DNA of 64,000 nucleotides from Acinetobacter colistiniresistens (GTDB taxonomy: Bacteria; Pseudomonadota; Gammaproteobacteria; Pseudomonadales; Moraxellaceae): NCBI RefSeq assembly GCF_024582815.1, contig NZ_CP102099.1, positions 806,001-870,000 of the forward strand, given 5' to 3'. A model generated the notes under the pieces. That model did not search any database. It saw nothing but the letters and a program-made list of their open reading frames with translations, and was not told the DNA's origin. Both the position numbers and the translations under genes were made by a program. Numbering within the stretch: position 1 is the stretch's first letter; every line of letters begins with the position of its first letter. Shown one piece after another: positions 26,421 through 36,112 of this stretch.

Positions 26421-27575
26421 TCAACATTGTACGAGAATTTCACCGGCACGTTGTAAGGTTTGATCGGTCTTGGCGAAGCAGAAGCGAATCAGTCGCAATG
26501 ATTCAGGTGCCTGCTGATAAAACACTGAAATTGGAATCGCCACAATTTTGTGTTGCTCGGCAAGGAATTGGCACATCTCGACATCATTCAGATCAGGGCG
26601 AATGTTGCTGTAATCCAGATTCTGGAAATAAGTCCCTGGGGAGGGAATAAAGTTAAAACGCGAGTTTTGAATCTGGGTATTGAACATGTCACGCTTGGCC
26701 TGATAAAAGCTTGGCAATTGCTGAATATGCTCAGGATGCTGCTGCATATAGTTAGCCAATGCAATCTGGCACGGGGTAGTGCCACAGAAATTGGCAAACT
26801 GATAAATCTGGCGAAATAGACGCATGAGTTGTGGTGCAGCAACACAATAGCCGGTTTTCCAGCCTGTGACATGATAGGTTTTGCCAAAAGAACCAATCAC
26901 GAAACTACGTTCACGTAATTCAGGGAATTGCAGTGCACTATGGTGTTTTTGCCCATCAAAAATCAGATGTTCATAGACTTCATCGGAAAGCACCACGATA
27001 TTTTTATCTTGGATCAGCTCAATCAGTTGGCGCCAATCCTGCTCTGACCAGACCGCACCTGTGGGATTGTGTGGCGTGTTGACAATGATCATACGGGTGT
27101 TGGCATTGATACTGTCTTTGACCTTCTGCCAGTTCACCTGAAAGCTGGGTGCTTCTAAATGAATATGTACTGATTTTCCACCTGCCAACTGAACCGCAGG
27201 GGCATAGCTGTCATAGCTTGGGTCGAAAATAATCACTTCATCGCCTGCATGGATACTGGCTTGAATGGCACAGAAAATCGCAATGGTTGCACCAGGGGTG
27301 ATGGTGATTTCAGTGACTGGGTCGAGTTGCAGTTGATCTCGTGCCAAGAATTGTGTCGCCAGCTGCTGTCTTAACGCCAGTACGCCGTCACCTGCAGGGT
27401 ATTGGTTATAGCCTGAAAGCGTGGCTTGGCTCAGCGCTTCGAGTAGGGCTGGCGGGGCTGGGAAATCGGGGAAGCCTTGGGAGAGATTCAGTGCATTGAG
27501 TCGTTGTGCGAGTTCAGTCATGACGCTAAAGATGGTCACGCCTTGGCTTGGGAGTTTTGACTGAAGTTGCAACAT
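26421..27575 (-). CDS. PLP-dependent aminotransferase (YbdL/MtnE-like)
   Basis: 384 residues of a fold-type I aminotransferase. Visible residues are N170 in PHNPTG, D198 and Y201 in SDEVYEH, and the PLP lysine K232 in GSFGKTYHVTGWK. The start (LPSQGVTIFSVMTELAQ, LSQGFPDF) matches methionine/glutamine-type transaminases related to YbdL. It may take part in methionine salvage or keto-acid recycling; no pathway neighbours are present. Confidence 0.88.
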   Translation of the reverse strand: MLQLQSKLPSQGVTIFSVMTELAQRLNALNLSQGFPDFPAPPALLEALSQATLSGYNQYPAGDGVLALRQQLATQFLARDQLQLDPVTEITITPGATIAIFCAIQASIHAGDEVIIFDPSYDSYAPAVQLAGGKSVHIHLEAPSFQVNWQKVKDSINANTRMIIVNTPHNPTGAVWSEQDWRQLIELIQDKNIVVLSDEVYEHLIFDGQKHHSALQFPELRERSFVIGSFGKTYHVTGWKTGYCVAAPQLMRLFRQIYQFANFCGTTPCQIALANYMQQHPEHIQQLPSFYQAKRDMFNTQIQNSRFNFIPSPGTYFQNLDYSNIRPDLNDVEMCQFLAEQHKIVAIPISVFYQQAPESLRLIRFCFAKTDQTLQRAGEILVQC

Positions 27576-27670
27576 CGGATGTCCTTTTTAATATCTAATT
27601 TCTTTTTTACGATGACTCTGCACAGCCTCGTATGCTGTGAGAAATTATATGTAATTTGCATAGGCATGTT

Positions 27671-27763
27671 TTACTTTTCAAGGATGAAAAGTAACAAAAA
27701 TCCTTTGTAGTGCTGACGGCCCGTCCTTGAGGCCGCAGCACTACGGGCGGCATCCATGCCGCC
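27671..27763. repeat. Three-hairpin intergenic element
   Basis: Three consecutive perfect or near-perfect hairpins: TTACTTTTCA-AGGA-TGAAAAGTAA (27671-27694); GTAGTGCTG with CGGCC against GGCCG-CAGCACTAC (27707-27744); and GGCGGCA-TCCA-TGCCGCC (27746-27763). The middle and last are GC-rich against an AT-rich flank. No gene is present in 27576-27820. Confidence 0.6.
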
Positions 27764-27820
27764 ATCACGATAGCTAATCCTGATTTAAATTGAGCTAGAG
27801 GATTTTAGGATTTGATTTAT

Positions 27821-29128
27821 TTACAAAACATTTTCAACAATGGCACGGATCACACCAAGTGCTAAACCAATAAAGGCACCGACAATCACACCATTGACGC
27901 GGATCATATGCAGATCACCGCCCACCTCGCTTTCGATTTTGGCAATCATTTCTCGTGAATCCCACTCATGAATCCGTTCACTGATATAACGAATGATCTT
28001 GTCACTGTATTGCTCACTGAAATTAATGGCCAAGCCGACCATTTTTTCATTCAGTACCTGACGTACTTTTTCATTTTGAATCAGACTTTCACCGAGTTGC
28101 TGGATCGCCGCCTGTAGGTTAGTGGCAATGCCTGAATCTTGCTGCATTAAATCGGTTTTAATCGCATCACATAATATTCCCACCGCACCACTGATAAAAT
28201 TCAGGACCTGTGGGCTATCAAGTAGTGCATCTTTACCACGATTTAAACGCTGGCTAGCTTCACTATCGGGTTCTGCCAGTTCCAGCATCAGCTTATGGGT
28301 GGTGGCTTCAATATCCTGACGCCATGGATGGTCGGGATTGGCCAGCATCGATTCAACTTTTTCAATCAGAGAGTCAATGGTGCGTTGCTGTACATCAATG
28401 CCGATCCAGCTTGCGCCTTTGGCCAGCTTCCAGACCCCTAATTCTTGGAATAATTTACGTGATAAATCACGTGCTTCTTCCGGATGTGACACCATCCATT
28501 CATGTGCCAGATCGAGACCACGCTGTAACACATCTTGGTGGAAATCATTTTCCAGTACCGCACGTAGCATTTCACTGGCCAGTTTATTGACCTTGGTACT
28601 TCTGACCCACTGCACACTGTTGTTCTGGACGAAGTGTGCAATTTGCTCTTGGCTGACAAATTCAAAGATTCTCGGCACGGTGTGCTGAATCATCTGCACC
28701 ACTTGCTGATTGTTTTTGGGACTGGCTAACCATTGGCCTACAGCCAAACTGATATCAGCATTTTGTAGACTGCGTTGCACGATCTGTGGGGAAAGAAAAT
28801 TTTCCTGTACAAAGCGACCCATTGACTCGGCAATACGAGCCTTATTGCGTGGGATAATTTCGGTGTGGTCACGCAACAGTTTCGGTAGCGGCATTCTGCC
28901 AAAGGGGTTGCGGAATAACACAGTCACCGCATACCAGTCCGCCAAGCCACCGACCACGCCTGCTTCTGCACCGAGCATGAAAATATGGATGAGCCATTTA
29001 TATTCAGGCAGAAAGTGCGCCGCGACCATGAAAGCGATCCATGACACCACTGCAATGATCAGTGCCATGGTGGCGAAGTATTTACTTCGTTGTAAGCTCG
29101 GGACGTGGATTTCTTCGACTGAACTCAT
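27821..29128 (-). CDS. DUF445-domain membrane protein (YjiN-like)
   Basis: 435 residues: two N-terminal membrane helices (about 17-60), a long helical cytoplasmic or periplasmic middle part, and a final membrane helix near the C-terminus (NGVIVGAFIGLALGVIRAI). It contains the EAGVVGGLADWYAVTVLF block characteristic of DUF445. Function unknown. It precedes the lipoprotein gene direction-wise with 17 bp between, so the two may be co-transcribed. Confidence 0.85.
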   Translation of the reverse strand: MSSVEEIHVPSLQRSKYFATMALIIAVVSWIAFMVAAHFLPEYKWLIHIFMLGAEAGVVGGLADWYAVTVLFRNPFGRMPLPKLLRDHTEIIPRNKARIAESMGRFVQENFLSPQIVQRSLQNADISLAVGQWLASPKNNQQVVQMIQHTVPRIFEFVSQEQIAHFVQNNSVQWVRSTKVNKLASEMLRAVLENDFHQDVLQRGLDLAHEWMVSHPEEARDLSRKLFQELGVWKLAKGASWIGIDVQQRTIDSLIEKVESMLANPDHPWRQDIEATTHKLMLELAEPDSEASQRLNRGKDALLDSPQVLNFISGAVGILCDAIKTDLMQQDSGIATNLQAAIQQLGESLIQNEKVRQVLNEKMVGLAINFSEQYSDKIIRYISERIHEWDSREMIAKIESEVGGDLHMIRVNGVIVGAFIGLALGVIRAIVENVL

Positions 29129-29145
29129 GGAGTCATCCTTTTAAT

Positions 29146-29703
29146 TTATTTTTTGTTTTGAGGCGGTGCAGGAGGCTGCAACACGTCTCCTGTCGGGCTC
29201 AAGCCATATTTTGGCCCTAAAGACTGCAAAATCATTTGAGCATCAAAGGCATCAGGAGATTGCTGCTGTGTCTTAAAGCACTCGATAGTATACGACACTT
29301 GAATTGGATCAAGATTGACCACTTGTGGGGTATCGTAGAATGGATCCGGCCAAAAGGCAGGATGACGACGATAATAACCATAAGGGTAATACGATGGCGT
29401 CGGATAAATCACGGCTTGGCGCGGTGTCTTATGGCGGGCATTACTTGGATCATCCACCACACTAAAATAACGGAAACCATTTTTAACCGTGGTTTGTGCG
29501 GCTTTGAGCAAGGTAATTTCCTCAGCTGTACCATAACTCAAGTTATTGTCTGCTTGGAAACCGACACGGTAAGTTTTGTTATTTAACGGATAAGTGGTGA
29601 ATTGGCCCAGTTGGTCAAAGGTTCTGGGTTTGGACGGAACCGTTGCACATCCTGCAAATGTCAGTGCGACAAGCAGCGGGGTGCATATTAATACGCTTTT
29701 CAT
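29146..29703 (-). CDS. Lipoprotein, CC0125/CC1285-like
   Basis: 185 residues with a lipoprotein signal ending in the lipobox FAGC (Cys19). The middle (YRVGFQADNNLSYGTAEEIT, LLKAAQTTVKNGFRYFSVVDD) resembles the CC0125/CC1285 lipoprotein family. The rest is rich in Tyr and Pro. Likely outer-membrane anchored; role unknown. Upstream of DUF445 on the same strand. Confidence 0.75.
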   Translation of the reverse strand: MKSVLICTPLLVALTFAGCATVPSKPRTFDQLGQFTTYPLNNKTYRVGFQADNNLSYGTAEEITLLKAAQTTVKNGFRYFSVVDDPSNARHKTPRQAVIYPTPSYYPYGYYRRHPAFWPDPFYDTPQVVNLDPIQVSYTIECFKTQQQSPDAFDAQMILQSLGPKYGLSPTGDVLQPPAPPQNKK

Positions 29704-29739
29704 ATGCTATTCCTATGTACAGTGTCGAGGGGAGTCGAC

Positions 29740-30279
29740 TTAAAAACTGCTATTCGGTTGAGTTAAAAACTCCAATTCTTCAGCGCTTGAGTGACGTCCT
29801 AATAGTGCATTGCGATGCGGATAACGCCCAAAACGATCAATGATCACTTTGTGCTTTTTCTCAAAGCTTAGATTTATTTCATTGCCTAAGCGTTGAAATA
29901 ATTTCAGGGCAAATTCATGCATGCGTTTGGATTCACTATGCATAAACGGCATATACAGGAAGGAACGTTGCTCTGGGCTGAGTTGTGCGTCCAGCTGTAA
30001 GCTAATCGCTTCTTGTGCCAATGCGAGTGCAAGGCTGTCATAAGCAAAAGCTTGGGCTTGATCCCGATATAAATTTCGGGAGAATTGGTCGAGTATAATA
30101 ATTTCCGCCAAACGACCTTCAGGTGTCTGGCGCCATGACCACAGCTCCGCCTGAGCAGCTTGTTGATGGATCTCTGCAAAGGACGCGCGAATTTTTGCAT
30201 CAAAATCATCACTTTTAGCAAACCAAAGTGAACGATGGTCAGGGTCAAACCAAAAATTAAGAATGTCTTGCGCTTGCAT
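29740..30279 (-). CDS. DUF924 family protein
   Basis: 179 residues from the ATG at 30279 (MQAQDILNFWFDPDHRSLWF); a longer frame to 30321 is open but adds non-family residues. The block ILDQFSRNLYRDQAQAFAYD and the C-terminal FGRYPHRNALLGR are diagnostic of DUF924, an all-helical TPR-like fold of unknown function. It is divergent from gshA. Confidence 0.88.
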   Translation of the reverse strand: MQAQDILNFWFDPDHRSLWFAKSDDFDAKIRASFAEIHQQAAQAELWSWRQTPEGRLAEIIILDQFSRNLYRDQAQAFAYDSLALALAQEAISLQLDAQLSPEQRSFLYMPFMHSESKRMHEFALKLFQRLGNEINLSFEKKHKVIIDRFGRYPHRNALLGRHSSAEELEFLTQPNSSF

Positions 30280-30399
30280 GGGGGAGTATCCACTGGAAGA
30301 TTTATTTTTTAATAAAATCACAATTTCAGCGTGTCTTATGTAACAAGATTGTGATAAAAATTGCCAAACTAAATCAGATGACTAGATTGTAATTGTCGT

Positions 30400-30476
30400 T
30401 ATAATTGGCTGAGTCGAAGGGATTGGCATGCAGATCATGCCTGTAGAATCGACGATGTCGTTACCATGCATGTGGT
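30400..30476 (+). promoter_or_regulatory. Promoter and structured leader of gshA
   Basis: A perfect -10 TATAAT (30400-30405) predicts a start near 30412. The transcript would begin with a nested stem GTCGA...TCGAC enclosing GGCATG-CAGAT-CATGCC (30413-30453), then an ACCA/TGGT dyad (30463-30476). A leader of about 95 nt thus has two stem-loops before gshA. Confidence 0.4.
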
Positions 30477-30507
30477 CGGCTGATCCTGAATAAGCGAGCA
30501 ATAGAAT

Positions 30508-32082
30508 ATGAATCAACCCAGCCTTACTTCCTCTGTGATACCAACTTGGGTAGATGCCTCGCTATTAAAGGGGATGTTACGTGGCATTGAGCGTGAAAGC
30601 CTGCGAATGCAAAGTAATGGATTTTTATCACAAAAAAATCATCCAGAAGCGCTCGGTTCAGCCCTGACACATCCATATATTACGACGGATTATTCAGAAG
30701 CATTGATGGAGTTTATCACCACGCCACAAACAACGATTGCGGCGGCACTCAATGAACTGAGTGATATTCATAGTATCGTCCATGAGCAACTGGAAGATGG
30801 CGAACGCTTATGGCCTCTGTCGATGCCCTGTATGCTGGATGATAACGAAGAAAATATTAAACTGGCACAATATGGCAGTTCCAATATTGGTCGCTTTAAA
30901 ACCTTATATCGTCGTGGTTTAGGCGTGCGTTATGGTCGCCGTATGCAGACCATTTCCGGGGTGCATTATAATTTATCTTTTCCAGAACAATTATTTGCGC
31001 TTTTGCAGCAGCATGAAAGCAACCCACAATTAAAACAGCTCAGCCTGCAAGATTATCGTAGTCATCGCTATTTCGGTTTGATCCGCAACTTTATTCGTTT
31101 GATTCCTTTGGTGATGTATATGTTGGGTGCGAGCCCATCGGTGTGTCGTTGCTTCCTGACAGGTCGTCAGCACCATTTACAACCTTTGGTTAAAGGTACC
31201 TTATATCTGCCTGAAGCAACCGCTTTACGGATGGGGCGTTTGGGCTATCAAAACTCAGCGCAAAAAGAGCTCGGCATTCATTATAACGACCTGCATGATT
31301 ATCTGGATGGCTTACAAAAAGCCGTGCATACGCCATATCCAGAGTTTACGGCACTGGGCCTCAACGATGAGCAGGGTGAGCCGATTCAGATCAATGATCA
31401 TGTGCTACAGATTGAAAATGAATACTACAGTCTGGTACGCCCTAAACAGGTACCACAAGCGGGTGAAACACCATCACAAGCCTTAAAAAATCGTGGTGTG
31501 GGTTATGTCGAATTGCGTGCCGTGGATGTGAATCCGTATAGTGCGATTGGGATTGATGAAATTTCGGCAGGCTTCCTTGAAAGTCTGGCGTTGTATTGCT
31601 TGCTCAAAGACAGCCCAGATTTATTTGCTGAAGAACAAGAACAGATTGACCGCAATCAAACAGAAGTGGTCAATCGTGGGCGTGCAGCAGATGCCAAGAT
31701 CGAAGAGGGAGAGCACTCGATTGCATTAAAAGATTGGGCACAAACCCATTTAAATGCGATTCAAGACTGCGCCAAGCTATTAGACCAAATGGATGGCACA
31801 CAGCTGTATCAAGATGCGATCCAAGTGATGCAGCAGCGCCTAGACCATGTCGAAAATACCCCTTCGGCTCATGTGATTGCAGACACCTTGCAGCATGGCG
31901 GCACATGGAGTTTTGGCAGTGTCATGGCGCAGCAACATGTTGATCATTATCACCAACATCCACTCAGTGAAGAACGCAAACACTATTTTGAACAATTGGC
32001 GCAAACATCGTTGCAAAAACAGGCGCAACTTGAACAAGATAACGACATGAGTTTTGAACAATATCTTGCACAATACCGTTAA
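30508..32082 (+). CDS. gshA: Glutamate-cysteine ligase
   Basis: 524 residues, the length of the E. coli GshA type. It joins glutamate and cysteine using ATP, the first step of glutathione synthesis. Typical blocks are LRGIERESLRM near the N-terminus, TTDYSEALMEFITTP, GRRMQTISGVHYNLS and YVELRAVDVNPYS. It is followed at 18 bp by dsbB, so thiol synthesis and disulfide formation genes are adjacent. Confidence 0.97.
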   Translation: MNQPSLTSSVIPTWVDASLLKGMLRGIERESLRMQSNGFLSQKNHPEALGSALTHPYITTDYSEALMEFITTPQTTIAAALNELSDIHSIVHEQLEDGERLWPLSMPCMLDDNEENIKLAQYGSSNIGRFKTLYRRGLGVRYGRRMQTISGVHYNLSFPEQLFALLQQHESNPQLKQLSLQDYRSHRYFGLIRNFIRLIPLVMYMLGASPSVCRCFLTGRQHHLQPLVKGTLYLPEATALRMGRLGYQNSAQKELGIHYNDLHDYLDGLQKAVHTPYPEFTALGLNDEQGEPIQINDHVLQIENEYYSLVRPKQVPQAGETPSQALKNRGVGYVELRAVDVNPYSAIGIDEISAGFLESLALYCLLKDSPDLFAEEQEQIDRNQTEVVNRGRAADAKIEEGEHSIALKDWAQTHLNAIQDCAKLLDQMDGTQLYQDAIQVMQQRLDHVENTPSAHVIADTLQHGGTWSFGSVMAQQHVDHYHQHPLSEERKHYFEQLAQTSLQKQAQLEQDNDMSFEQYLAQYR

Positions 32083-32100
32083 AATTTTAGAGGACTTCCC

Positions 32101-32607
32101 ATGCGATGGAATTACCGCCTAGTCAGCGCTGTTTTGGTACTGACCAGCATCATTGGTATCTCATTTGCGTTGTATCTAGAGCATGTGCAAGGTTTAAACC
32201 CTTGTCCATTGTGTATTTTCCAACGTATCGGCTTGATTATAATGGGCTTGATTGCCCTCGTTGCCTTTATTCATAATCCAGTTTCGAGTGCATTCAAACG
32301 TTTTTATGCTTTCTTGGCGACCGTATCAATTGGCTGGTCAGTCGCCGTCGCAGCACGCCATATCTGGTTGCAGCATTTACCTGCTGACCAAGTGCCAAGC
32401 TGTGGGCCGGGTTTAGATTATCTGGTTGATGTGTTGCCGATGAAGGCGGTATTACAGGAAGTGCTTTCAGGTTCTGGTGAGTGTGCAGTGATTGACTGGA
32501 CGTTCTTGGGACAATCTTTGCCAGTTTGGTCTTTGTTGTATTTCAGCCTGATTTTATTGATCTGCTTATGGCAGCTGTTTAGAAACTATGGTGTTGCTGC
32601 AAAATAA
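32101..32607 (+). CDS. dsbB: Disulfide bond formation protein B
   Basis: 168 residues, four membrane helices. The first periplasmic redox pair is in NPCPLC and the second in VPSCGPG ... GSGECAV. It reoxidises DsbA and passes electrons to ubiquinone. It lies 18 bp after gshA and ends in a terminator at 32631. Confidence 0.95.
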   Translation: MRWNYRLVSAVLVLTSIIGISFALYLEHVQGLNPCPLCIFQRIGLIIMGLIALVAFIHNPVSSAFKRFYAFLATVSIGWSVAVAARHIWLQHLPADQVPSCGPGLDYLVDVLPMKAVLQEVLSGSGECAVIDWTFLGQSLPVWSLLYFSLILLICLWQLFRNYGVAAK

Positions 32608-32630
32608 CAGCATGCCTCTGTACTCGCTGG

Positions 32631-32668
32631 ATAAAGCCCGAAATGTGAATGCACATTTCGGGCTTTAT
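32631..32668 (+). terminator. Intrinsic terminator after dsbB
   Basis: ATAAAGCCCGAAATGTG / CACATTTCGGGCTTTAT: a long, nearly perfect stem closing the gshA-dsbB unit. Confidence 0.88.
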
Positions 32669-32785
32669 ATTCTCTATAACTAAACAAGTTGTGCCATTTT
32701 GTTGCTTGCACGCTTTTTTTTATGGACAGATAAGTCTGTTTTTTGTAAAGTTCAGCCAAATCCCAGCACAATCCGATTATAAAAA

Positions 32786-35700
32786 ATGCTTTTTAATATA
32801 TTTAATGTATTAGAAAAAATAGGGCTAAATGCACAGAAACGTGCTATCCACGTACAGTTTTCTAATCATCTACTGAATAATCAAGTTTTTTTACAACGCA
32901 TACAAGGCCAGCATCAGCTCAATGTGGGTTTGGAAGCTGAGCTGATTTGCCTGTCGACCAATGCCCAGATTCCCCTCAAACAGTTTATTGGGGTTCAGGT
33001 TGCAGTTGATCAGGTTACCGATTCAGGGCAGTTGTTTCGCACCACGGGGATTGTGACTGAGGCCAGCTATGGGCAAAGTGATGGTGCATTAACGCTGTAT
33101 AAGCTGACTATAAACGATGCGACTCATTTATGGCATAAACGCCGTAACAGCCGTGTGTTTATGAATAAAACGGTTGTGGAAATTACCGAAGTTTTATTCA
33201 AGGAGTGGCAGCAAAGAAGCCCACTTTTTGCGGCAAGTCTGAATCTGGATCTGAATGGCTTAAGCCAGAATTATGATATACGCCCCTTTGTGATGGGCTC
33301 GAATGAATCTGATTATGACTTTCTAACGCGCTTATGGCGCAGTGAAGGCATTAGCTGGCTGATTGATGAAGCTGAACTTTTTGTGCCGCATTCGAGTACC
33401 CCTGTTAAAGCGCAGAAGCTAAGATTAATTGATGACAATAGCCAGTATCAGGCTCTGGCTCGACGCAGCATTCGTTATCACCGCAGCAGTGCCACAGAAT
33501 TTCAGGATAGCATTACTGGCTTTGTGGCGGTGCGAAGCCTGCAACCCACAGCCGTGCATCTGCAACGCTGGCAACCCGATGCCTTGGCACAAGAAGAAGG
33601 CGCAGGTTCAGTCGTCACCAGCCATAACCATTCGGACAGTTTCGACTCTGCCAGTTTAAGTCTTGAGCAGGCATGGCATATCAGCCCGGCCTGGATGCAG
33701 GATTTAAAGGGTGAAGACCAAGCGACGGCTTCTGGGAACAGTCAGTTAGAAAAACTGAATCAGCAATTCAATGACATGTATGCCAGTCAAGCCAAATATT
33801 TTAAGGCTTACAGCACGGTACGGGATAGTCAGGTTGGCTATTGGTTTAATCTGAGGGAACATCCTGAAATTGATCAGCATGAAGGGGCCGATCAGGAGTT
33901 CCTGATTATTGCCAAGCATTTCTACAATCAAAATAATTTACCGAAAGATTTACAGCAACAGGTGAGTCAGCTGCTCAGCCAAAGCCGCTGGGATCAACAC
34001 GGCTATGACGAGGCAGAGCGTCAGGGTAATGAACTGACCTTGATTCGCCGTCAGATTAAAATCATCCCTGAATATGATCCAGAGTTGCATCGTCCGGTTG
34101 CCTATCCGCAACGCGCCAAAGTGGTTGGGCCTGAAGGCGAAACCATTTATGTGGATGAATGGGGACGGATCAAGGTGCGCTTTCTGTTTACCCGTAGCGA
34201 TGACCATGGACATGATGGTGGTGCGGGCAGCAATGACAATGACACCGACTCCGCATGGGTGGATGTCCTCACGCCTTGGGCGGGGGAAGGCTATGGTGCA
34301 CGCTTCTTGCCACGGATTGGTGAGGTGGTGGTTATTGACTTCTTTGATGGCAATATCGACCGTCCTTTTGTGACAGGGCGAATCCATGAAGCACAGCGTT
34401 CTCCGGCCAAATTTGATGTCAAAGGACAGCTTCCAGATACTAAAAAACTCAGTGGTATTCGCAGTCAGGAAGTCAATGGCAATGGTTTTAACCAATTACG
34501 CTTTGATGATACGACAGGGCAAATCAGTACCCAGTTACAAAGCAGCCATGCTGCAACACAGCTGAATTTAGGTAATTTAAGTCACCCTAAAGTGCAGGAA
34601 AGCAGCAACGGTCGTGGTGAGGGCTTCGAGCTCAGAACTGATGCTTGGGGGGCAGTACGAGCAGGTAAAGGCATGCTGATCAGTACCTATGCCCAAGAAC
34701 AGGCGATTGCTGATCATCTGGAAGCTGCGCAAGCACAATCTTTGCTGTCACAGGGCTATGACAGCATGAAAATGCTCAGTGAAGTGGCTGCTAAGCAACA
34801 GACCGATGCGCTGAATGTGATTAACCGTTTACCGAAGTTTATTCAGTCACTGGAGCTTAAAACCACAGGTCAAGCACTGGATAGCACTTTAAATTTATTT
34901 AAAGAAGGGATGAGTAATGACCCAATTCATGCTTTAAAGGATTGCGGTGGTTTTATTGAGGATATTGGTGCACTCGGCGGCAATGCCAAAGGCGCGGTCG
35001 AAGAGTTTAATGCGTTCTTTAGTGATGCCAAAGATGCGGTTGAAAATCTGAAAGAGTTCATTGAAAACGTAGAAGAGCATGGCGCTGATATTGTCAAAGG
35101 TAAGCTTGCCAGCATTAAAGATCGGATTCAGCAAAACCCGTTTGAGAGTATTAAAGAAGTCGGAAAGGTTTTGGCCAATGTCGATATTAAAGATTTTGAG
35201 CTGATGAGTACCTGTGGAACCTTTAGTAAAGGCAGCAAGTTAGACATCACTCCGTCCAAAGCATTAAGCTCCCTACAAGGCTTTATGGAGGGTTATACCC
35301 AAGGTTTGGAAAGCAGTTCGAATGCTAAACAGCAAGAGCAAGGCAAGATTTTCAGACAGGCCTTGATGTTGTTGGCATCACCGAATGGAATTGCGTTAAC
35401 CACGCCTGAAAATATTATTTTACAGGCTTCTCAGGATATTGCCGAGAGTGCCAGTGGTTCAATTAACTTGAGCGCACAGAAGAATATTATTGGGCATGCA
35501 CAGGACAAAATCAGTTTGTTTGCCGCGCAAAAGGGCTTTAGAGCTTATGCAGCAAAAGGCAAATTGGAGTTGCAGGCGCAGGATGATGCGATTGAAGCGA
35601 TTGCCAAGAAGGTGATTAAACTGATTTCCACTGAAGATAAGATTGAAATTACCAGTCCTAAAGAGATTGTACTAACAGCGGGTGGTTCTCAGCTGAAGAT

Positions 35701-36112
35701 CAATGCCAACGGGGTATTTTCAACCACAGGTGGTAAGTTTGAGAGCAAGGCTGGTCAGCATTTGTTTGTGAGTGGCGCTAAAGTTTCATATGAGGTTCCG
35801 CAATTACCTAGCACACCGACTTTTAGCAATCGCTTAGATATTTATGATTTATTTTGGGAGAGTGATTTTAGCCAGCTCAGTTATAAAGCTTTTGTACCGG
35901 GAACGAATTCATTTACTTCGGGATCAATAGATGAACATGGTCGTACAGGGAAAATTAGTACGCCAGATCCAACCAAAGTTCAGGTTCTTGTTGGCTCTAA
36001 TGATGAATGGGGATTAGTCATTGATAGTTTTGATGAAGATGATTTTTTAGCAGATCAAAATGTGAGTGACTCAGAAATAGAGAATAATGTAGAAGATAGG
36101 GATTGGAAATGA
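32786..36112 (+). CDS. vgrG: Type VI secretion spike protein VgrG
   Basis: 1108 residues. Residues 1-480 hold the gp27-like part, with the DEWGRIKVRFLF and PWAGEGYGARFLPRIGEVVVIDFFDGN blocks of the gp5-like OB-fold at about 455-530. This is followed by a long helical insert and a DUF2345-type beta-helix (about 840-1000). The last 100 or so residues form an extra domain that probably binds cargo. Its stop overlaps the start of the cell-wall effector, so the effector is very likely its cargo. No T6SS core genes lie in the window, so this is an orphan vgrG island. Confidence 0.93.
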   Translation: MLFNIFNVLEKIGLNAQKRAIHVQFSNHLLNNQVFLQRIQGQHQLNVGLEAELICLSTNAQIPLKQFIGVQVAVDQVTDSGQLFRTTGIVTEASYGQSDGALTLYKLTINDATHLWHKRRNSRVFMNKTVVEITEVLFKEWQQRSPLFAASLNLDLNGLSQNYDIRPFVMGSNESDYDFLTRLWRSEGISWLIDEAELFVPHSSTPVKAQKLRLIDDNSQYQALARRSIRYHRSSATEFQDSITGFVAVRSLQPTAVHLQRWQPDALAQEEGAGSVVTSHNHSDSFDSASLSLEQAWHISPAWMQDLKGEDQATASGNSQLEKLNQQFNDMYASQAKYFKAYSTVRDSQVGYWFNLREHPEIDQHEGADQEFLIIAKHFYNQNNLPKDLQQQVSQLLSQSRWDQHGYDEAERQGNELTLIRRQIKIIPEYDPELHRPVAYPQRAKVVGPEGETIYVDEWGRIKVRFLFTRSDDHGHDGGAGSNDNDTDSAWVDVLTPWAGEGYGARFLPRIGEVVVIDFFDGNIDRPFVTGRIHEAQRSPAKFDVKGQLPDTKKLSGIRSQEVNGNGFNQLRFDDTTGQISTQLQSSHAATQLNLGNLSHPKVQESSNGRGEGFELRTDAWGAVRAGKGMLISTYAQEQAIADHLEAAQAQSLLSQGYDSMKMLSEVAAKQQTDALNVINRLPKFIQSLELKTTGQALDSTLNLFKEGMSNDPIHALKDCGGFIEDIGALGGNAKGAVEEFNAFFSDAKDAVENLKEFIENVEEHGADIVKGKLASIKDRIQQNPFESIKEVGKVLANVDIKDFELMSTCGTFSKGSKLDITPSKALSSLQGFMEGYTQGLESSSNAKQQEQGKIFRQALMLLASPNGIALTTPENIILQASQDIAESASGSINLSAQKNIIGHAQDKISLFAAQKGFRAYAAKGKLELQAQDDAIEAIAKKVIKLISTEDKIEITSPKEIVLTAGGSQLKINANGVFSTTGGKFESKAGQHLFVSGAKVSYEVPQLPSTPTFSNRLDIYDLFWESDFSQLSYKAFVPGTNSFTSGSIDEHGRTGKISTPDPTKVQVLVGSNDEWGLVIDSFDEDDFLADQNVSDSEIENNVEDRDWK

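Noticed and set aside
33950..34495. 181-codon frame on the - strand within vgrG
   Set aside because: Shadow of the vgrG reading frame; no start signals and the sense protein is a clear VgrG.
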